From Sipunculus nudus (lineage: Eukaryota; Annelida; Sipuncula; Golfingiida; Sipunculidae), in assembly GCA_026874595.1 (NCBI GenBank), contig CM049306.1:55024019-55088018 (forward strand): a stretch of 64,000 nucleotides of DNA, given 5' to 3'. This document shows positions 34,092 to 46,207 of the stretch, in pieces; position 1 is the stretch's first letter, and each line of letters opens with the position of its first letter. A program made the translations under genes and the position numbers. A model generated the notes under the pieces. It was not told the origin of the DNA. It did not search any database and worked only from the letters and a program-made list of their open reading frames with translations.

Positions 34092-35228
34092 TTAGTACGC
34101 GGTTTAACTAGTCCGGGTTTATCCGGGTTTAACATACCACCCCTACAAGTTACTCCACAAAACCGCGACTAACTCAACCGCGGTTTAAGCTTAACCGCCT
34201 ACTTATTTCATAAATGCTCAGCATGGGGGCTAAGAATATGTTAACGGCATGAACGCCATCTGGTGTACCCAACAGGAACTGTCACACAACACCGCCACCG
34301 GTAAATTTCAAGGTACCTAATCATTTGCAGTAATAAGTATTTTAGCCCTATTAGTTCCTTTTGTCTGAACACAAACGTTTTCCAGCAATCCCATTGCAGC
34401 ACACAGACATACTTTCTCCAATTCATCCGTTTTTATTGGTTCTATGGTTCTGGGTGTTATTAAACGCATGCTCGTGTTTCTGTTTACTCTAACGAGACTT
34501 TGTGACCAAAAGTCTGATTTTTACACGGATAAGAAGCACACAAAAAGAAGCATGAAAGAAGAAGACAAATAAAACACATCGGTTTGAAGCTTTAATAATC
34601 CTGATTTGTGACTTTGTGCGTATGAGGCCACAAGGTTCGTGCGCTATATTTATGTTTGCGCCATCGGTCGCACCTGGTGCAAGCTTGTCCCCGTTTTCTA
34701 CAGGAGTAAGCAAACTTTTCCAGAACGAAATATTGTCAGATTTATGGTATTTTAAGGAGAACACACTATATTGTCCATAGGCCCTTAACGGGGCCCTTTT
34801 AACAGTATAAAACATTTCATAACATTTTTTGAAAGAAAAACATACAGAACAATACTGGCCATGTTCTAAAACATGGCTTGTCGACCATTGTGCAGATCGG
34901 ACCAATCAAGCAACTCGGCTTGCTTCATGCATGATTAACCAAAACCAAGATCTGATCACTTTAAAACATACGCAAAAAAAGTTAAAAATGAGTTTTAAAA
35001 GGTTTTATACAAACCATTTGATGTAAAATACATAAAAAGATTGTGAGAACTGCAAAGTTGACAGCGATGACGACAACGATCTAATTTTAACCACACGTGT
35101 ACAGTCATTGCGGATTTTAAAAGCCTTTCAAGCATCAGTATTACAAATATAAATTATTGCCACCTCACAAGAGGGAATATATATTGTACGTCAATTCCGT
35201 CCCGACGCCATTTTTGTTGAAATCGCTT
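34092..35228. other. Intergenic sequence between the RT relic and the crystallin-domain gene
   Basis: A 138-codon minus-strand frame (34489-34905) is present. It begins at TTG, lacks an early ATG, has no recognised domain and no splice support, so it is not called as a gene. Confidence 0.4.
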
Positions 35229-35669
35229 TCAGTGCGGTTGCAGTAAGCAACCGGTTTGACACACGCACGTTGCAGAGGAAATAATGTCATTCCAGTTTTC
35301 CCAGCCCCAGAAGCCACGCTTCAGCGACGCCAGATGAGTGTGGGTGCCGGGTCTAAAATGTCTCTTGTCTCCAGCCCTGTTAGCATGCTGGTACACAGTC
35401 AAACAGCAGCCGTGTTGCACCACGATTGCTGAGATTTGGTCGTTTAATACCTGAAGCTTCATCACAGCGTCCCCGTCCATAAACTGCAGTGTCTGTCCGC
35501 TACAAGAATTTTCCGTCTCTGTATGACTATGTTCATAAGCGATTGCGCAGTACTTTCTTCCCCCGATTGATGTTGGAAGCTCCCAGGGGTTGGGGCATCG
35601 TGCCTGGATTGACATTAAGCCGACGCCGAGAATCAACAGTACAAAAATCCAAATTATGTTTGCTGCCAT
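35229..35669 (-). CDS. Secreted beta/gamma-crystallin-domain protein, 146 residues, single exon
   Basis: The start is the ATG at 35669-35667 in a good context (GTGGCTATGG); the frame is also open upstream from a GTG but without ATG. Residues 1-23 form a signal peptide (MAANIIWIFVLLILGVGLMS then IQA). Residues about 60-135 match one beta/gamma-crystallin domain: LNDQISAI at 75-82, GCCLTVYQHANRAGDKRHF, then WENWNDIISSATC at 123-135. The NDQIS and NDIISS segments are the two (N/D)(N/D)x(S/I)S calcium-site signatures of the family. Eight cysteines remain after the signal peptide, including a VCQTGC tail. A cysteine-containing N-terminal region (residues 24-58) precedes the domain. Such proteins in marine invertebrates are extracellular and often Ca-binding; the specific role is unknown. 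Confidence 0.78.
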   Translation of the reverse strand: MAANIIWIFVLLILGVGLMSIQARCPNPWELPTSIGGRKYCAIAYEHSHTETENSCSGQTLQFMDGDAVMKLQVLNDQISAIVVQHGCCLTVYQHANRAGDKRHFRPGTHTHLASLKRGFWGWENWNDIISSATCVCQTGCLLQPH

Positions 35670-36700
35670 AGCCACTTGCACCTGTGCTGCTCCGCTGATG
35701 CCAATTAAGATTCGTTAGCTATTATTCAACGTATTTTTACAGCAATTCACGAGTATTGTGACAATCAGGCGTAACTGGGTAGCTGACCATCAAGAATAAT
35801 CCACTAGGCATGAACTACGTCAGACTGTTATGTTGTTGCTTTGTGTATCGTGCAGTAGGTTTTAGCTGTATACCAGTATAATGGCCAATTGGGCAGATTT
35901 TAGCTATAGGGTAATTATTGGACCATAATAATGGTAAACATTTGTGTTTGAACCCAACAAAAACAAAACCCAGGTCGTTACTCTTTTATTAGCTTTATAT
36001 CATTATCAGGAAGTAGAGCCACGATTTAGGAAAAGTTCGGGTTTTGGGGAGAGGACACTTAGAGCAGCGAGGTTTTTTTTTATGTTTAGCACACTGACAT
36101 ACACAGAGAGGTAGAGAGAGAGAGTCAAACAATAATGATAATAAAAAAAAACACATTACTGACAATGTTTAAATTGACTCTTCAGACTTGTGTCGCCATA
36201 ACCCCTCGGGGTCTGCCCCCATGTATACTTAAATCATCCGTTCTGGGTTATCACTTCATTTTATGTTTGGCCATCATTATCTGTTCAGGTCATTACTAGT
36301 ATAGCATCCTGTGCAATAAAAAAGATAACGGTATTATTTACTTCGTAAACACCAGCATACGGAAATAGTTATAATACGATGTGATAGCTTAAAAATATGC
36401 TTGCACTGTTGTTCGTGCAAGTAGACATTTTAACAGCCGACGACTTTGTCGGTCTCAATTCACTGATACTACTAATATTTTTATAATGACCCAGCACGTT
36501 AAACATTGTTATGACAACATATTGACTATTCATTGAAAACATAGCAAACATAATTTAAATAATTGCCCAGTGGACACTTGGAAAAATTTTGCCAACTGAT
36601 AAGGAAAATGTCATAGAGCTATCGGTTTTTACAGGGTTTGACATACTGATGGGCAGAAGTGCGATATTTATGAAACACGACCCGAGAAGTGCGAGTAGAA
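35670..36700. other. Intergenic sequence upstream of the crystallin-domain gene
   Basis: No clear TATA box lies in the expected window. No further coding exon is visible. Confidence 0.4.
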
Positions 36701-36706
36701 AACGTT

Positions 36707-37005
36707 AGGTTGTTGAATTTCGAATAAATAAGATAACATCCACGCACCCGGGCGAGGAGAGGAAGAGACAGAGAAACAGGCAGACAGTAACAAAGATTGA
36801 CAGGGTAAGAAGAGAAAGATAGAAAGAGACGGAGAGAAAAAGTTGGGAGTAACAGAGAGTGATACACACAGACAGAGACAGACAAAGAAAGTGACAGACA
36901 GACATACAGAGAAAGATTAACAGCCAGTCAGACAAACTGAAACAGAGAGAGAGACAGCACGACATACATTGACAGAGACAGTCAAAGACGGAGACTAGGG
37001 CAATC
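36707..37005. repeat. Purine-rich degenerate (GACA/GAGA)n tract
   Basis: About 300 bp is dominated by GACAGA, GAGAGA and GAAAGA words. The minus-strand frames over it (Ser/Cys/Leu-rich) are translations of the low-complexity DNA. Confidence 0.85.
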
Positions 37006-37701
37006 ACAGAATCCAGCAAACAAGTTCAGTACTATGCCTTGTCTGTTTTCCTTTGGTTTTCCAGAGTCTATGTCGCGGTTAGATGGTTTGTTCTACTTTT
37101 AGTACTTCAGCCAGAACCCAAAATTTGGATCATCGGTACCATTTTGGTGACAAATTTATACCATGTGTGCTTGATAGGTATATATATATAAGTAATACAA
37201 ATGCCTGATAGCAGTACGCAAGTGGTAGCTTTCAGTGAAAAAGGGATGTTTTATGTCGGATGACGTATATCTATATTTTTTTTTTCATTTCAAGGACACA
37301 AACTTCAGAGTGGTTATAAGCCCCATACTACTTAATATGCAAAACTTATCCAGTCAAATTTGGTCTCAAATGATAGCTTAAACTATACGCTTCAGTATGA
37401 CATGCTATTTATGGCCCCTGGTCGTATACTGTTTAAGTAATACATTCTTATAGTTACACTCGCCCCTTGGAAAAACGACGAAGGGTGGATATATAAATTT
37501 ACTTCATATGACTTTATATGCCAACTTATATCCAGCAGAATAATCTTTTCAATAATGTATCATTATGATCAATAGGTGTATGCACTTACAGTTATACAAT
37601 ATTATGCCCTCACTGGACAGATCCAAGATTGAAGAAAGGAGGGATCCACGCCAGGACTAATGGCAAAACCGATAAAAAAAAGGTCCTCAGGTCCGGAAAA
37701 A

Positions 37702-37824
37702 GGGGGGGGGGGGGGGGGGTTGGGGGTTCCAGGACACAAAACTTAGTCTGAAACCCTTAACTTGTGGCGACTAGAAAAGGGGGATCCAAACCTCCTGCCC
37801 CCCCCCCCCTCCCCCCCCCCCCCC
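37702..37824. repeat. Poly-G and poly-C runs forming an inverted pair
   Basis: There is a run of about 18 G at 37702-37719 and an interrupted run of about 27 C at 37797-37824. The flanks (GGATCCACGCCAGGA; GGGGGATCCAAACC) recall the GGATCC-containing ends of hAT-like elements, so a small degraded element is possible. Confidence 0.6.
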
Positions 37825-37829
37825 ACTTC

Positions 37830-40080
37830 TGCCTCACCCTTAAGAAAATTACTCCATATATAGAATACCTCAACAGATAAGTTGGGTAACTGAATTCTGC
37901 AGGAACTGCCGCAACTGTCAGCTCCAAGTCCCGTGGTAGTATTGATCATGCGACTGGAATTTTGTTTGTAAGGTATAGGTTGTCCTAACTTGTGCAAGCC
38001 AAAACATATAACTCCTTTCCGGCGTTCCTTGGCCTATTCATTGTAGAGGGTCAAAAGATGACTAAATAATTATGAGGTGTGCTGAATTATTATAAGATCT
38101 GTTTTTACTTTAGCTTTGCTGATCACAAGTGTTTGTATTCATAATGTTATGACCAGTACCCAGCATATTTATCCAATGACAGGTATGTCACTGTTGGTTT
38201 CAAGCATCGCCACTTATGTTGCTGAGTCAAAATGGTCTTTTTTTCAGTCATTCCTACTCATGTCAGGAAATAAAAAAAAATAGCTTTTATGTGGGGGATA
38301 GCGTTACCTTAGCGTAGTTAAACTAATATTCGCTTATTGTTGTATTTGGTATTTGATTTTATCAATAAATTGTAATGTGCTTTACCAAACATTGCTCATG
38401 TGCCTTTTATGAGTATATAAACTACAGATGGCACCATTTATGTTTACTTGTCTTCTAGTAAAAACCGGTACATTTTCAGTTTTTTTCTGAATGGTAGAAA
38501 ATTTGATTTATATGTAGCTTACCGATTATGATGGATTAGAGCTGAAATGGTATATCTTAGTTTCACTCTCTATTGTTCCATCATTATTCGCGATTATCAA
38601 CAATACAAAAAGATAATGTAAGACTTTTAAGTTTGTTTTTGTAAATGACAGACTGCAATCATCAGTGAGATATATATCAAGGCACAACTTGTAATCGCTA
38701 GACCTTGGATGTTCAGACGTTGTCTATACAGGTTCTCTTAAACTCTCCTTAATAGAAAAGAATTAGATCACTGACCAATATAGATTCAGCTGAGCATTAT
38801 GACCAGTGGGGCAATTACTAAAGTTAAACATTTAAAATCAACAGAAAAGAAAACGGGTTATAATGTATTTAAGATATAGAATTGGTTTACTTATGTAAAG
38901 TTTCGCTGTTCGCTGTGTGATAAAGACTCCTTAAAGAATTGTTTGTTACATTGATTATTTCACAACTAAGCCCATGTGTATATTGTACTTTCACATTCCA
39001 AAACAAAACTCTCTAAGTAATATTCAGTGTAAGGTTTAAAGGAAAATAAGCAATAACAGTTTATAAGTTCATAATCGTATAAATATACAATCGCTTTCTG
39101 ACAGAAAAACATCAAATCTAATGAGTTTTATTTTGCATGGTTGGAAAGATAACACCAAGTGAAATATGAAAATCATTTCGTCATTTTTTTATTTTGGATT
39201 ATCATAGGGGCTTTTATAAGTCAATTATATCTTATAGTTACTTCAAGCCTGGCTACCTTGCCAAATCAAGTCATAGGAAAGTTAACCCTTGCAAGGAATT
39301 AAAATAAAAAATCACCAGAAGAATGACAAATAAGTTATTTTCATGTTTATTATTATATTGAGATAAAAGAAAATATTATGAAAACAAAACTGTTTTAGAA
39401 TATATATCTACATTTTGTGATCTAGCATTTACAATTATATCTACTAAGGGAGAGATGATATTCTCTAAAAGGCAAAACCATAAACCTCATTGATATTATA
39501 AATGTTCGGTCAGCACAACAGTCAGTGATTAACATTATCTCCCTTAAACCTTGGGAGATGAGGAACACAAGTTTCTTTGACCGTTAAGTGAAAAATTGCA
39601 TTTTAAAGATTAAAACAAAAGGATCTTAATGGCACTTGCACATAGCCCATGGCGAACCATGTATGTCTACCAATCTGGTAAAGTTAGATGACACTGGACT
39701 ACTATATAAGGGTTTTGTTTGAGACATAATACCTGAACTCCTGAGTCAAAGCAGGTTAGAATCAAATAAGACTTGTTCAATAACTGATTTTATTAATTTG
39801 GGCTTATCCCTAGCATTAACTAGACTTTGTTTTAAAATAAAACCGGAACAGGATGAGTCATTGCACTTATTGGAAATGCAGCAAACTGGTATATATATTC
39901 ATGTTAAAACCTGTTTGCCTCACGGTTTAAATAAACATCTAGTTTCCGTTACAGAAAGTGGTATTTATTTAGTAATCTCTTTCCTGTTAGAAATGTAAAC
40001 ACTATAAACAGAGGCAACTCAGAATGAATGACTTTCAGCTCTGCTTCACAGTTAGTCCTGCACAAAGGCAAACTACAATA
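37830..40080. other. AT-rich intergenic sequence
   Basis: No gene, RNA or repeat array identified. Confidence 0.6.
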
Positions 40081-40081
40081 T

Positions 40082-40384
40082 CTAGCATTTACTTATGGTG
40101 CAACACAAGCAAAATGTCGTAGGTACATTAACTGCTCTTGCCTTGATTTTACATGTTAATTTTGTGGGAATATTTGCATGGAAATATTTCAGCAGACAAC
40201 ATAGTCCGCTCTCAGCTGAAGGCTCTTTTATTTTTCGTGTAAGAAAGCGACCTTGGCCAGAAGTGCAGATACGGCGGCCGAGTTTTTGTGTTATCACAAG
40301 TGACTTAGGCACCAATATAACAAAAATTACAAATAAAAATATACTGCTCAAAATGACTTGTCGCCCTTTTTTCACTGGACACAT
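40082..40384 (-). CDS. Candidate first exon of a type II membrane protein (uncertain)
   Basis: A minus-strand frame starts at ATG 40384 with MCPVKKGRQVILSSIFLFVI, which is a short basic tail followed by a transmembrane segment. This is the layout of Golgi type II enzymes. It stays open for 100 codons, and ATAAGTAAAT at its end could be a donor. Upstream on the same strand are an inverted CCAAT (near 40524), CACGTG (near 40500) and a weak TATATA (near 40475). The opposite strand is also open over the same bases (40095-40409), so one or both frames may be chance. No downstream exons were found. Confidence 0.2.
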   Translation of the reverse strand: MCPVKKGRQVILSSIFLFVIFVILVPKSLVITQKLGRRICTSGQGRFLTRKIKEPSAESGLCCLLKYFHANIPTKLTCKIKARAVNVPTTFCLCCTISKC

Positions 40385-41734
40385 GCAAAAAACATATTTA
40401 TATAACTAGTCGAGTACCCGTGCCTGGATACATGTTATATGTGACATTCAGCTTGCGACATCCGAGTTTCAGTCTATATATCGGGTCCTGATAGCACCAC
40501 GTGGAATATTTGGGAGGATTAACCAATAAGGGTTCGGTAAGTGCGTGGGTATGCGACACAAAAGTACTCAAAAACATCAACAAGGCATTAATTGTTTCTG
40601 CGGACATTTGGTGGCAATGGGACATCTATTGGCTAACCTTAGAACGGAATAACACCTTAATGTGACCACGCCCAAATCCACAAATTGTAGTTGGGGGCCA
40701 GACATAATTTTTTTTAGCTAAAAGACTTCAGACGTCATTAACCACTTCATAAAAACCAAACTGGTCACAGCTGGTCTAATCAGAAATACACCTTGTGTTT
40801 TTTTTTAATAAATCAGCTAAAATTATACAAATTGCTATGATACAGGGTGAGAAAAAGTAATGATATCTTTGGAATTTGGAAAGCTATATACATGAATAAC
40901 ACACCAGATGAAAGCTATAAAAGTCTACTATCAACTGACATCAAACCTGTTTTAAAACAGGCATTATATAAAATGTTATTACCAAATAATATGTATATAA
41001 CAGTATGTACCGCAAAATTGCAAATTCGGTGCAAGTACATGTCATAATAGGCTGATATTTTACAGAAAGCTACCACTCTCATACTGCTATCAGGCATTTT
41101 TATTATCTTCAAAAATACCCCTTTCAGAAAAACTTTGATAGCAATTGACACCTGTTTGGTACCGGTGAACCTTCTGGCTAATGTACTAGCTGTTTATTCT
41201 TATCTAGTGGGAGCTTCAGTTAGAGATGTTAACGTCCATCTATTTTTGTTTGTTTGTCCACATAAAACTAGGAAATTCCTGTTTTTCAATTATCTAAAAT
41301 GAAGTTGTAGATACATTTCATTTTTACCTTTGTCTTTTCATGAAAACCATTATCTATATTTTAACAGAAAATATTTATGCATAGAGTATGCATGTATTTT
41401 TGGAACGATATTAAAATACATGTACCGTACTGTGACTTTACAATTATAAGTATATATAAATAATCCGCTGTGCATTTTGCGTCTTTGACTGAACTCTGTG
41501 CGGAAAGCTTTCTCATTATATTAATTATAGTTCATAGATGCCTATGATCCATCTATGTACATGATTCAAGCTTGATTCTATTCCTTTTCATGTAAAAATC
41601 ATGTAAAAATGTGAGGTTATTTTTTTAACTATTCGTCATCTGAACTACCACATATTTCACTGATATTTTTCCCAGTGTTGATCAAATAAATGCAATATAA
41701 ATAGCCTGCTTGCCAACTCGTTGCTCGGGGCCAA

Positions 41735-41880
41735 TCAAAACGAGGGTTTGTTGCGTCTTCTGCTTATAGGTTGATCCGAAGCTGCATTGGTTTGCACATT
41801 AAACCCCAGATATATCCATTACGTCACACCACATCGCAATACAATATAAAACCATAGTTCGCAACCAAAAGATAGGACCA
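41735..41880 (+). promoter_or_regulatory. Promoter-like cluster (CCAAT, CRE, TATA)
   Basis: A CCAAT box (GCCAATC, near 41731), ATTGG (near 41787), TTACGTCA (near 41819) and TATAAAA (41845-41851) lie in canonical order. About 30 bp after the TATA box an ATG at 41880 opens a 43-codon frame (MLSVTITLLTQFILINAKIF start). That ATG would sit at the expected transcription start, so I do not call it a gene. Confidence 0.35.
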
Positions 41881-42195
41881 TGTTGTCTGTGACAATTACT
41901 TTACTGACTCAGTTTATTTTAATAAATGCTAAAATCTTTTTAAAGCAACATAGTAGAAACCACTACGAGAGCTCGGTGTCAGGCCTTTCTAACTCCATTG
42001 CCAATTCATAGGGTTTACTTGAAATGTTTTGTAATTTATAACCTCAAAATAAAGGATGTTAATATTTTGTGAGACAGCTGTCATACCATGGAACATGTTT
42101 TGTAATATTTTAGCTGTATAGAGATATTTTTTTGTGGTTTGTCTATTCAATCAGCCTGCAAAGTGTCGGATGGAGTCAGGCTTTGGAAATCTCTG

Positions 42196-42198
<3 letters not shown>

Positions 42199-42226
<28 letters not shown>
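42199..42226. repeat. Poly-T tract
   Basis: A near-uninterrupted run of T, about 28 bp, with no retroelement sequence recognisable next to it. Confidence 0.95.
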
Positions 42227-42227
<1 letters not shown>

Positions 42228-42871
42228 GGGGTTTGACCATAAAATTGCTCAAATGTTTGACTTAATATCGGCGGGGCTAAACTTTTGCGTTTTTTTATTT
42301 TTAAAAGTTTCACGGGGTTCGTTTTTTCGCGCTTAATCATTAGTGTTGTTGTATATTTTATTTATCAAATATGAAAGTATCAACTGTGACCAAATAAAGT
42401 GACCAAATTATTCAATAAACCTTTGATTTCACTATTATCTGGGCACACTCTGTCTGGATATCGCATTTTGAACATTCACGTACGGCTGAGCCGACGCGTG
42501 CGAGAAGCATTGACCGCGCAGGTTGTAATTAGTTCAGAGCCAAGGCTCCGGGGTTATGGAGTGTGTTTGTACACACCAAAAATAATTTACAATTTTATAA
42601 AAAGAAAAGCTCCTGTATATCAATTATTAATTTGAGGTTGACAAGGAGTTTGTAAGGCCCTCCTTGGATGTTAAGTCAGACGTTTATAGGTTCAACTGTT
42701 ACGATTTGTTCCCTGTTGACGGATTGACGGGCGGATAGCGCCGGACAAAGGGTTACCAAATAATTACATCAATCTTTCCTTACGTATAGATCATGGACTG
42801 TTTCATCAATTGCTAATCACTGATGGCGCCAAATGTATGTTTAATAATTTTTACCCACATTTTCTCTATTA

Positions 42872-42993
42872 TTACACCCACAAAAGACAGCAATCATACA
42901 ATCTATAGGAAACATAACCTTTTTTATTGATCAATTAAAACAAAGAATAAAAGACATGGCGATCCAAAATTGGCAAAATGAAGTTCGCTCTTG

Positions 42994-43066
<73 letters not shown>

Positions 43067-43660
43067 TTCTATGAAATCTTTAAGTCATTGTTAACTGTTG
43101 AAAAAAATTTATTATGTGTTCAAAATAAAAAAAAACATTTTAAGACTCTCGCTAAATTGAGATGCTGCAACCACAGACTAGCTAACTGTAGAATCAGAGA
43201 GACACAAGACATAGAGGAAAGAATCTGTATATACTGTCATCGACATGGTTACCATATCTGGGAAGATGAGAGTCATTTTCTGTTAGAATGTCCTTTATAT
43301 AATGATTTACGTCTGTTAGATTTAAGAAGAGATCTGTTACAACCACATAAATATAACTTCAAAAGAATACTAAATTTGGAAAATCCATAAGAAATTTCAA
43401 ATTTAGCAGCTTTTGTTCATATAGATTTTGTTAGGAAAATGTTTGAAAATTGATATTTATAGCACCACTTATGGCAAGTTATATTCATGTTTTCTGTTCA
43501 TCGAGAGATGAGCAAGTATGTATTGTTAATTTATTTCCATTTGTACTTCAAATGCACAAATATGGTTATGATTCAGTTTGTATTCTACAATGAAATGTTG
43601 TAATGATGTTTGTAATTGGAACTTTGGGCCTGAGGCCTTTATTCCTGATTAAACTATTTC
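42872..43660 (+). mobile_element. LINE 3' end with RT C-terminal region and an in-frame (TA)n expansion
   Basis: An open frame ending at TAA 43390 reads IGNITFFIDQLKQRI, WQNEV, SCNKLY, then FYEIFKSLLTVEKN, LRCCNHRLANCRIRE, and RICIYCHRHGYHIWED followed by HFLLECPLYNDLR. This is the Cys/His-rich region at the C-terminus of many invertebrate LINE polymerases (C-x2-C, later H-x4-C). The (TA)n array at 43001-43065 lies between KLY and FYEIFK and keeps the frame, so it grew out of the LYFY codons. The upstream RT core is missing. The A/T-rich 3' region ends near 43660 with GGGCCTGAGGCCT. Confidence 0.75.
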
Positions 43661-43699
43661 TTTCTTTTAATCATAGAAGCTTCTTGAAATTTCATTTGT

Positions 43700-44000
43700 T
43701 TATAGATCCTTACTTGTTTCTTCAGTTATTGGAGACTGCTGGTGCCACCTATATTTTTCTGTATTCACGAATTTTCCTCCATTTTAAAGCCATCGAATTA
43801 CACCATTAGTGCTAGTTTCTCAGGCGTAGTTTCATCTAGTGTCCAGAATTTATAAACTGATCATAATTGTTATAATCAGTTCCTGAAGACTGATGGCGCC
43901 TAATGTATATATTGGCTCACTTGACTGAAAGTCATCTGAGCTATTGTGATTACTCTTTGTCCGTCGTTAACAGGGTATAAATCGTAACCGTAAGGCCCTG
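43700..44000. repeat. ~160-bp family monomers and a bivalve-type repeat
   Basis: Two diverged monomers end in GGTGCCACC and GATGGCGCC. They are followed by TTGGCTCACTTGACTGAAAG and GAGCTATTGTGATTACTCTT, then TTGTCCGTCG. The latter block resembles a repeat widespread in bivalve genomes; that identification is from memory. Confidence 0.45.
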
Positions 44001-44147
44001 AAACTGCAAATTTCATATGCTGACAGGATTTGATAGATCCCCTGTGGAAACCAAAACATAGAATACTGTGACTTATATTCCATGAGTTATGGAGCAAAAT
44101 ATAATCAAAAGCCATAAACCTTCATTAACAAGGCACAAATCGTAACT

Positions 44148-44350
44148 CAGTGGCGTACCTAAGGGGGGCGGCTGGGGTGATCCGCCCCGGGCGGCACATT
44201 TCAATAGATCAGCCGTCTTGCGTTGTCAGAACGCCATCGATAATCATCAGACCAGCCATGCAAACGCGTGCATGTCAGGGCCGTCTACGCCCTACGACAG
44301 AAATCATTAGGGCGCCCAAATCTGGGAGTAAGCCTGCCAGAAGATCCTCC
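44148..44350 (+). mobile_element. Terminus of a DNA transposon relic (CAGTGGCGTA type)
   Basis: CAGTGGCGTACCTAAGGGGG followed by a GC-rich stretch (GCCCCGGGCGGCAC) resembles termini of hAT-type elements. The opposite end was not located. Confidence 0.35.
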
Positions 44351-44639
44351 TGACCCAAAAGCCTCCTGATGGTTTCTGTCTTACACATTGTACGGAAAAT
44401 ATTTTGACACATTCTGTTGCTCTTTCCTTGGAATGTATAAAGAATTTCCACGCTTGAACTCCATGATATTTAAACAGTGTGAAACAATTTGAAATTCGTT
44501 TTTATTATGATTCCACACACTTTTACAACTGAAATCTTAATACAAACGTTTACTCTATCTTGAATATATTGAGTAATACCTAAATTACTTTTTTATATTT
44601 ACCACTTGTTGTAGAATTTAATGTTAATATGACCTGCCT

Positions 44640-44870
44640 AATATTTAATGAATAACCCTCAAGCGACCAGGTGGGGTCATTTTAACCCCAGCCATGTATT
44701 TCTATGTGTCGTTTTGATAGTTTTAACCCGAAAATGCTTCCTTCCATAAATTTACGCCATTTCTTCATAGAGATTGGGGTAATGGTGTGGCAAATATTCT
44801 CATAACGGTATATGGGTCACAAATGACCACAAGTGACCCCTAGAAAGATATGTCCTACCTTTAACATTAT
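44640..44870. mobile_element. Possible piggyBac-like MITE
   Basis: CCCTCAAGCGACC is followed by GGGGTCATTTTAACCCC, and later GGGTCACAAATGACC and GTGACCCC. This is similar in style to piggyBac-type ends, which begin CCC and carry such internal palindromes. A flanking TTAA at the left end is not intact (AATAA). Confidence 0.25.
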
Positions 44871-46195
44871 CCACTCTAATTATGTTGTAATTTTCTATTT
44901 ATTTCCCACATAATGTAAGTTTTTCCACTGAACCATGACTAAGAGACTTAGACTTAGCAAATATCGAATATTGGGCCATCACCAGGAATCCTCTGACCAA
45001 ACTCAATGAACAAAATTTGACATCACCCAGTCAATGTTTTAAATGTTTGCTTCGCAAGCGACAGTAGACTTGATTCATTTGATTGCAATAGAAACTTACA
45101 GATAAAAGGGCGTTTCCACTTTCGCGAATTCCGCTATGAGTTCGAACAAACTATTTCAATCAGGAGTGAAAAAGGTTTTCGCCACTTGGAATTAAACTCA
45201 AATACTTTTCACGTTATTTCACTGGAAAAATATATACAAGCTCATTCAAGAGCGTAAAGGATTTAATTTACTCAAAGGATACTAACGCACCGCTCATATG
45301 ACGTTCACACGACGGTCATGGGACATTCACATTTTGCCCATCATAGTAGAATATTTAAATATGATATACCGAGTGTAGGTGCGAATGTCCTATGTTGAGT
45401 GTGTTAAGGTGCCATACTGAGTGTGTGAGTGTCAGATGAGCGCATGTTTTCGATGATTTACCAGAGATCATGGTTGTGTTAACACAGAGTGTATTTTTAT
45501 CTATTTTTATGGGCATGTATTAAAACAAGTATGAACCTTCCCTGAAAATATTCAATATAATGCGCCAGAATCCAGATATTGAAATAAAGTTAAGTGGGAA
45601 GAATCTGTTCTGGATCCGCTTCGTTATGACGTATAATGTATGTCTGTGGAAAGTCATTCATGTGCTATTTATTTATTTAATTTCTGCAGATAAAAAATGT
45701 TACTGTATCAATCTTCTCGAAATGTCAGAAGCTCATAGTAACGGTCATAATAGGTAAAGGCTTGCCCCATGGCATCATGATGTCAGACTGCACGGTTAAA
45801 TGTCTAAGGTTATAATTTTAATACAATATACAAAACAATGTACCGAACTGTACAAGACTGATAAATGTTCCAAGGTATATAATCAAACACGAATATACTC
45901 TGATGAACTTTATGCTACGGTACATCAGAAAATCACCCTGTGAACAGACTCAGTCAAAGCGCTCATCAAAGCAGAGAATCTATATATTAAAATTAAAATA
46001 GCATAATTGACATTTTTATTTTACCAGTTCACTCGTTTCTTGGTGTGGTCCAACGTCTAGAGTGGAGAATGCCACAAGCTGTATATCATGGGTCAGGGTT
46101 TGCAGCATTGAAGAGGTATAATTTTCATTCAATATAAGCATTGTAAGTACCGACTTACTGCTGTGAATGAACTTACAGTATTTAATGTTATTCCT
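44870..46195. other. AT-rich intergenic sequence
   Basis: Nothing supported as gene or repeat. Confidence 0.5.
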
Positions 46196-46207
46196 GGTAG
46201 ATAGTGC

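Noticed and set aside
34489-34905. 138-codon minus-strand frame
   Set aside because: It begins with TTG, lacks an early ATG, and has no domain or promoter that fits.
36619-37019. Minus-strand Ser/Leu/Cys-rich frames
   Set aside because: They come from the purine-rich low-complexity tract.
41880-42011. 43-codon frame with a signal-like N-terminus after the TATA box
   Set aside because: The ATG coincides with the expected transcription start, so it is unlikely to be translated, and the product has no recognisable feature beyond the hydrophobic start.
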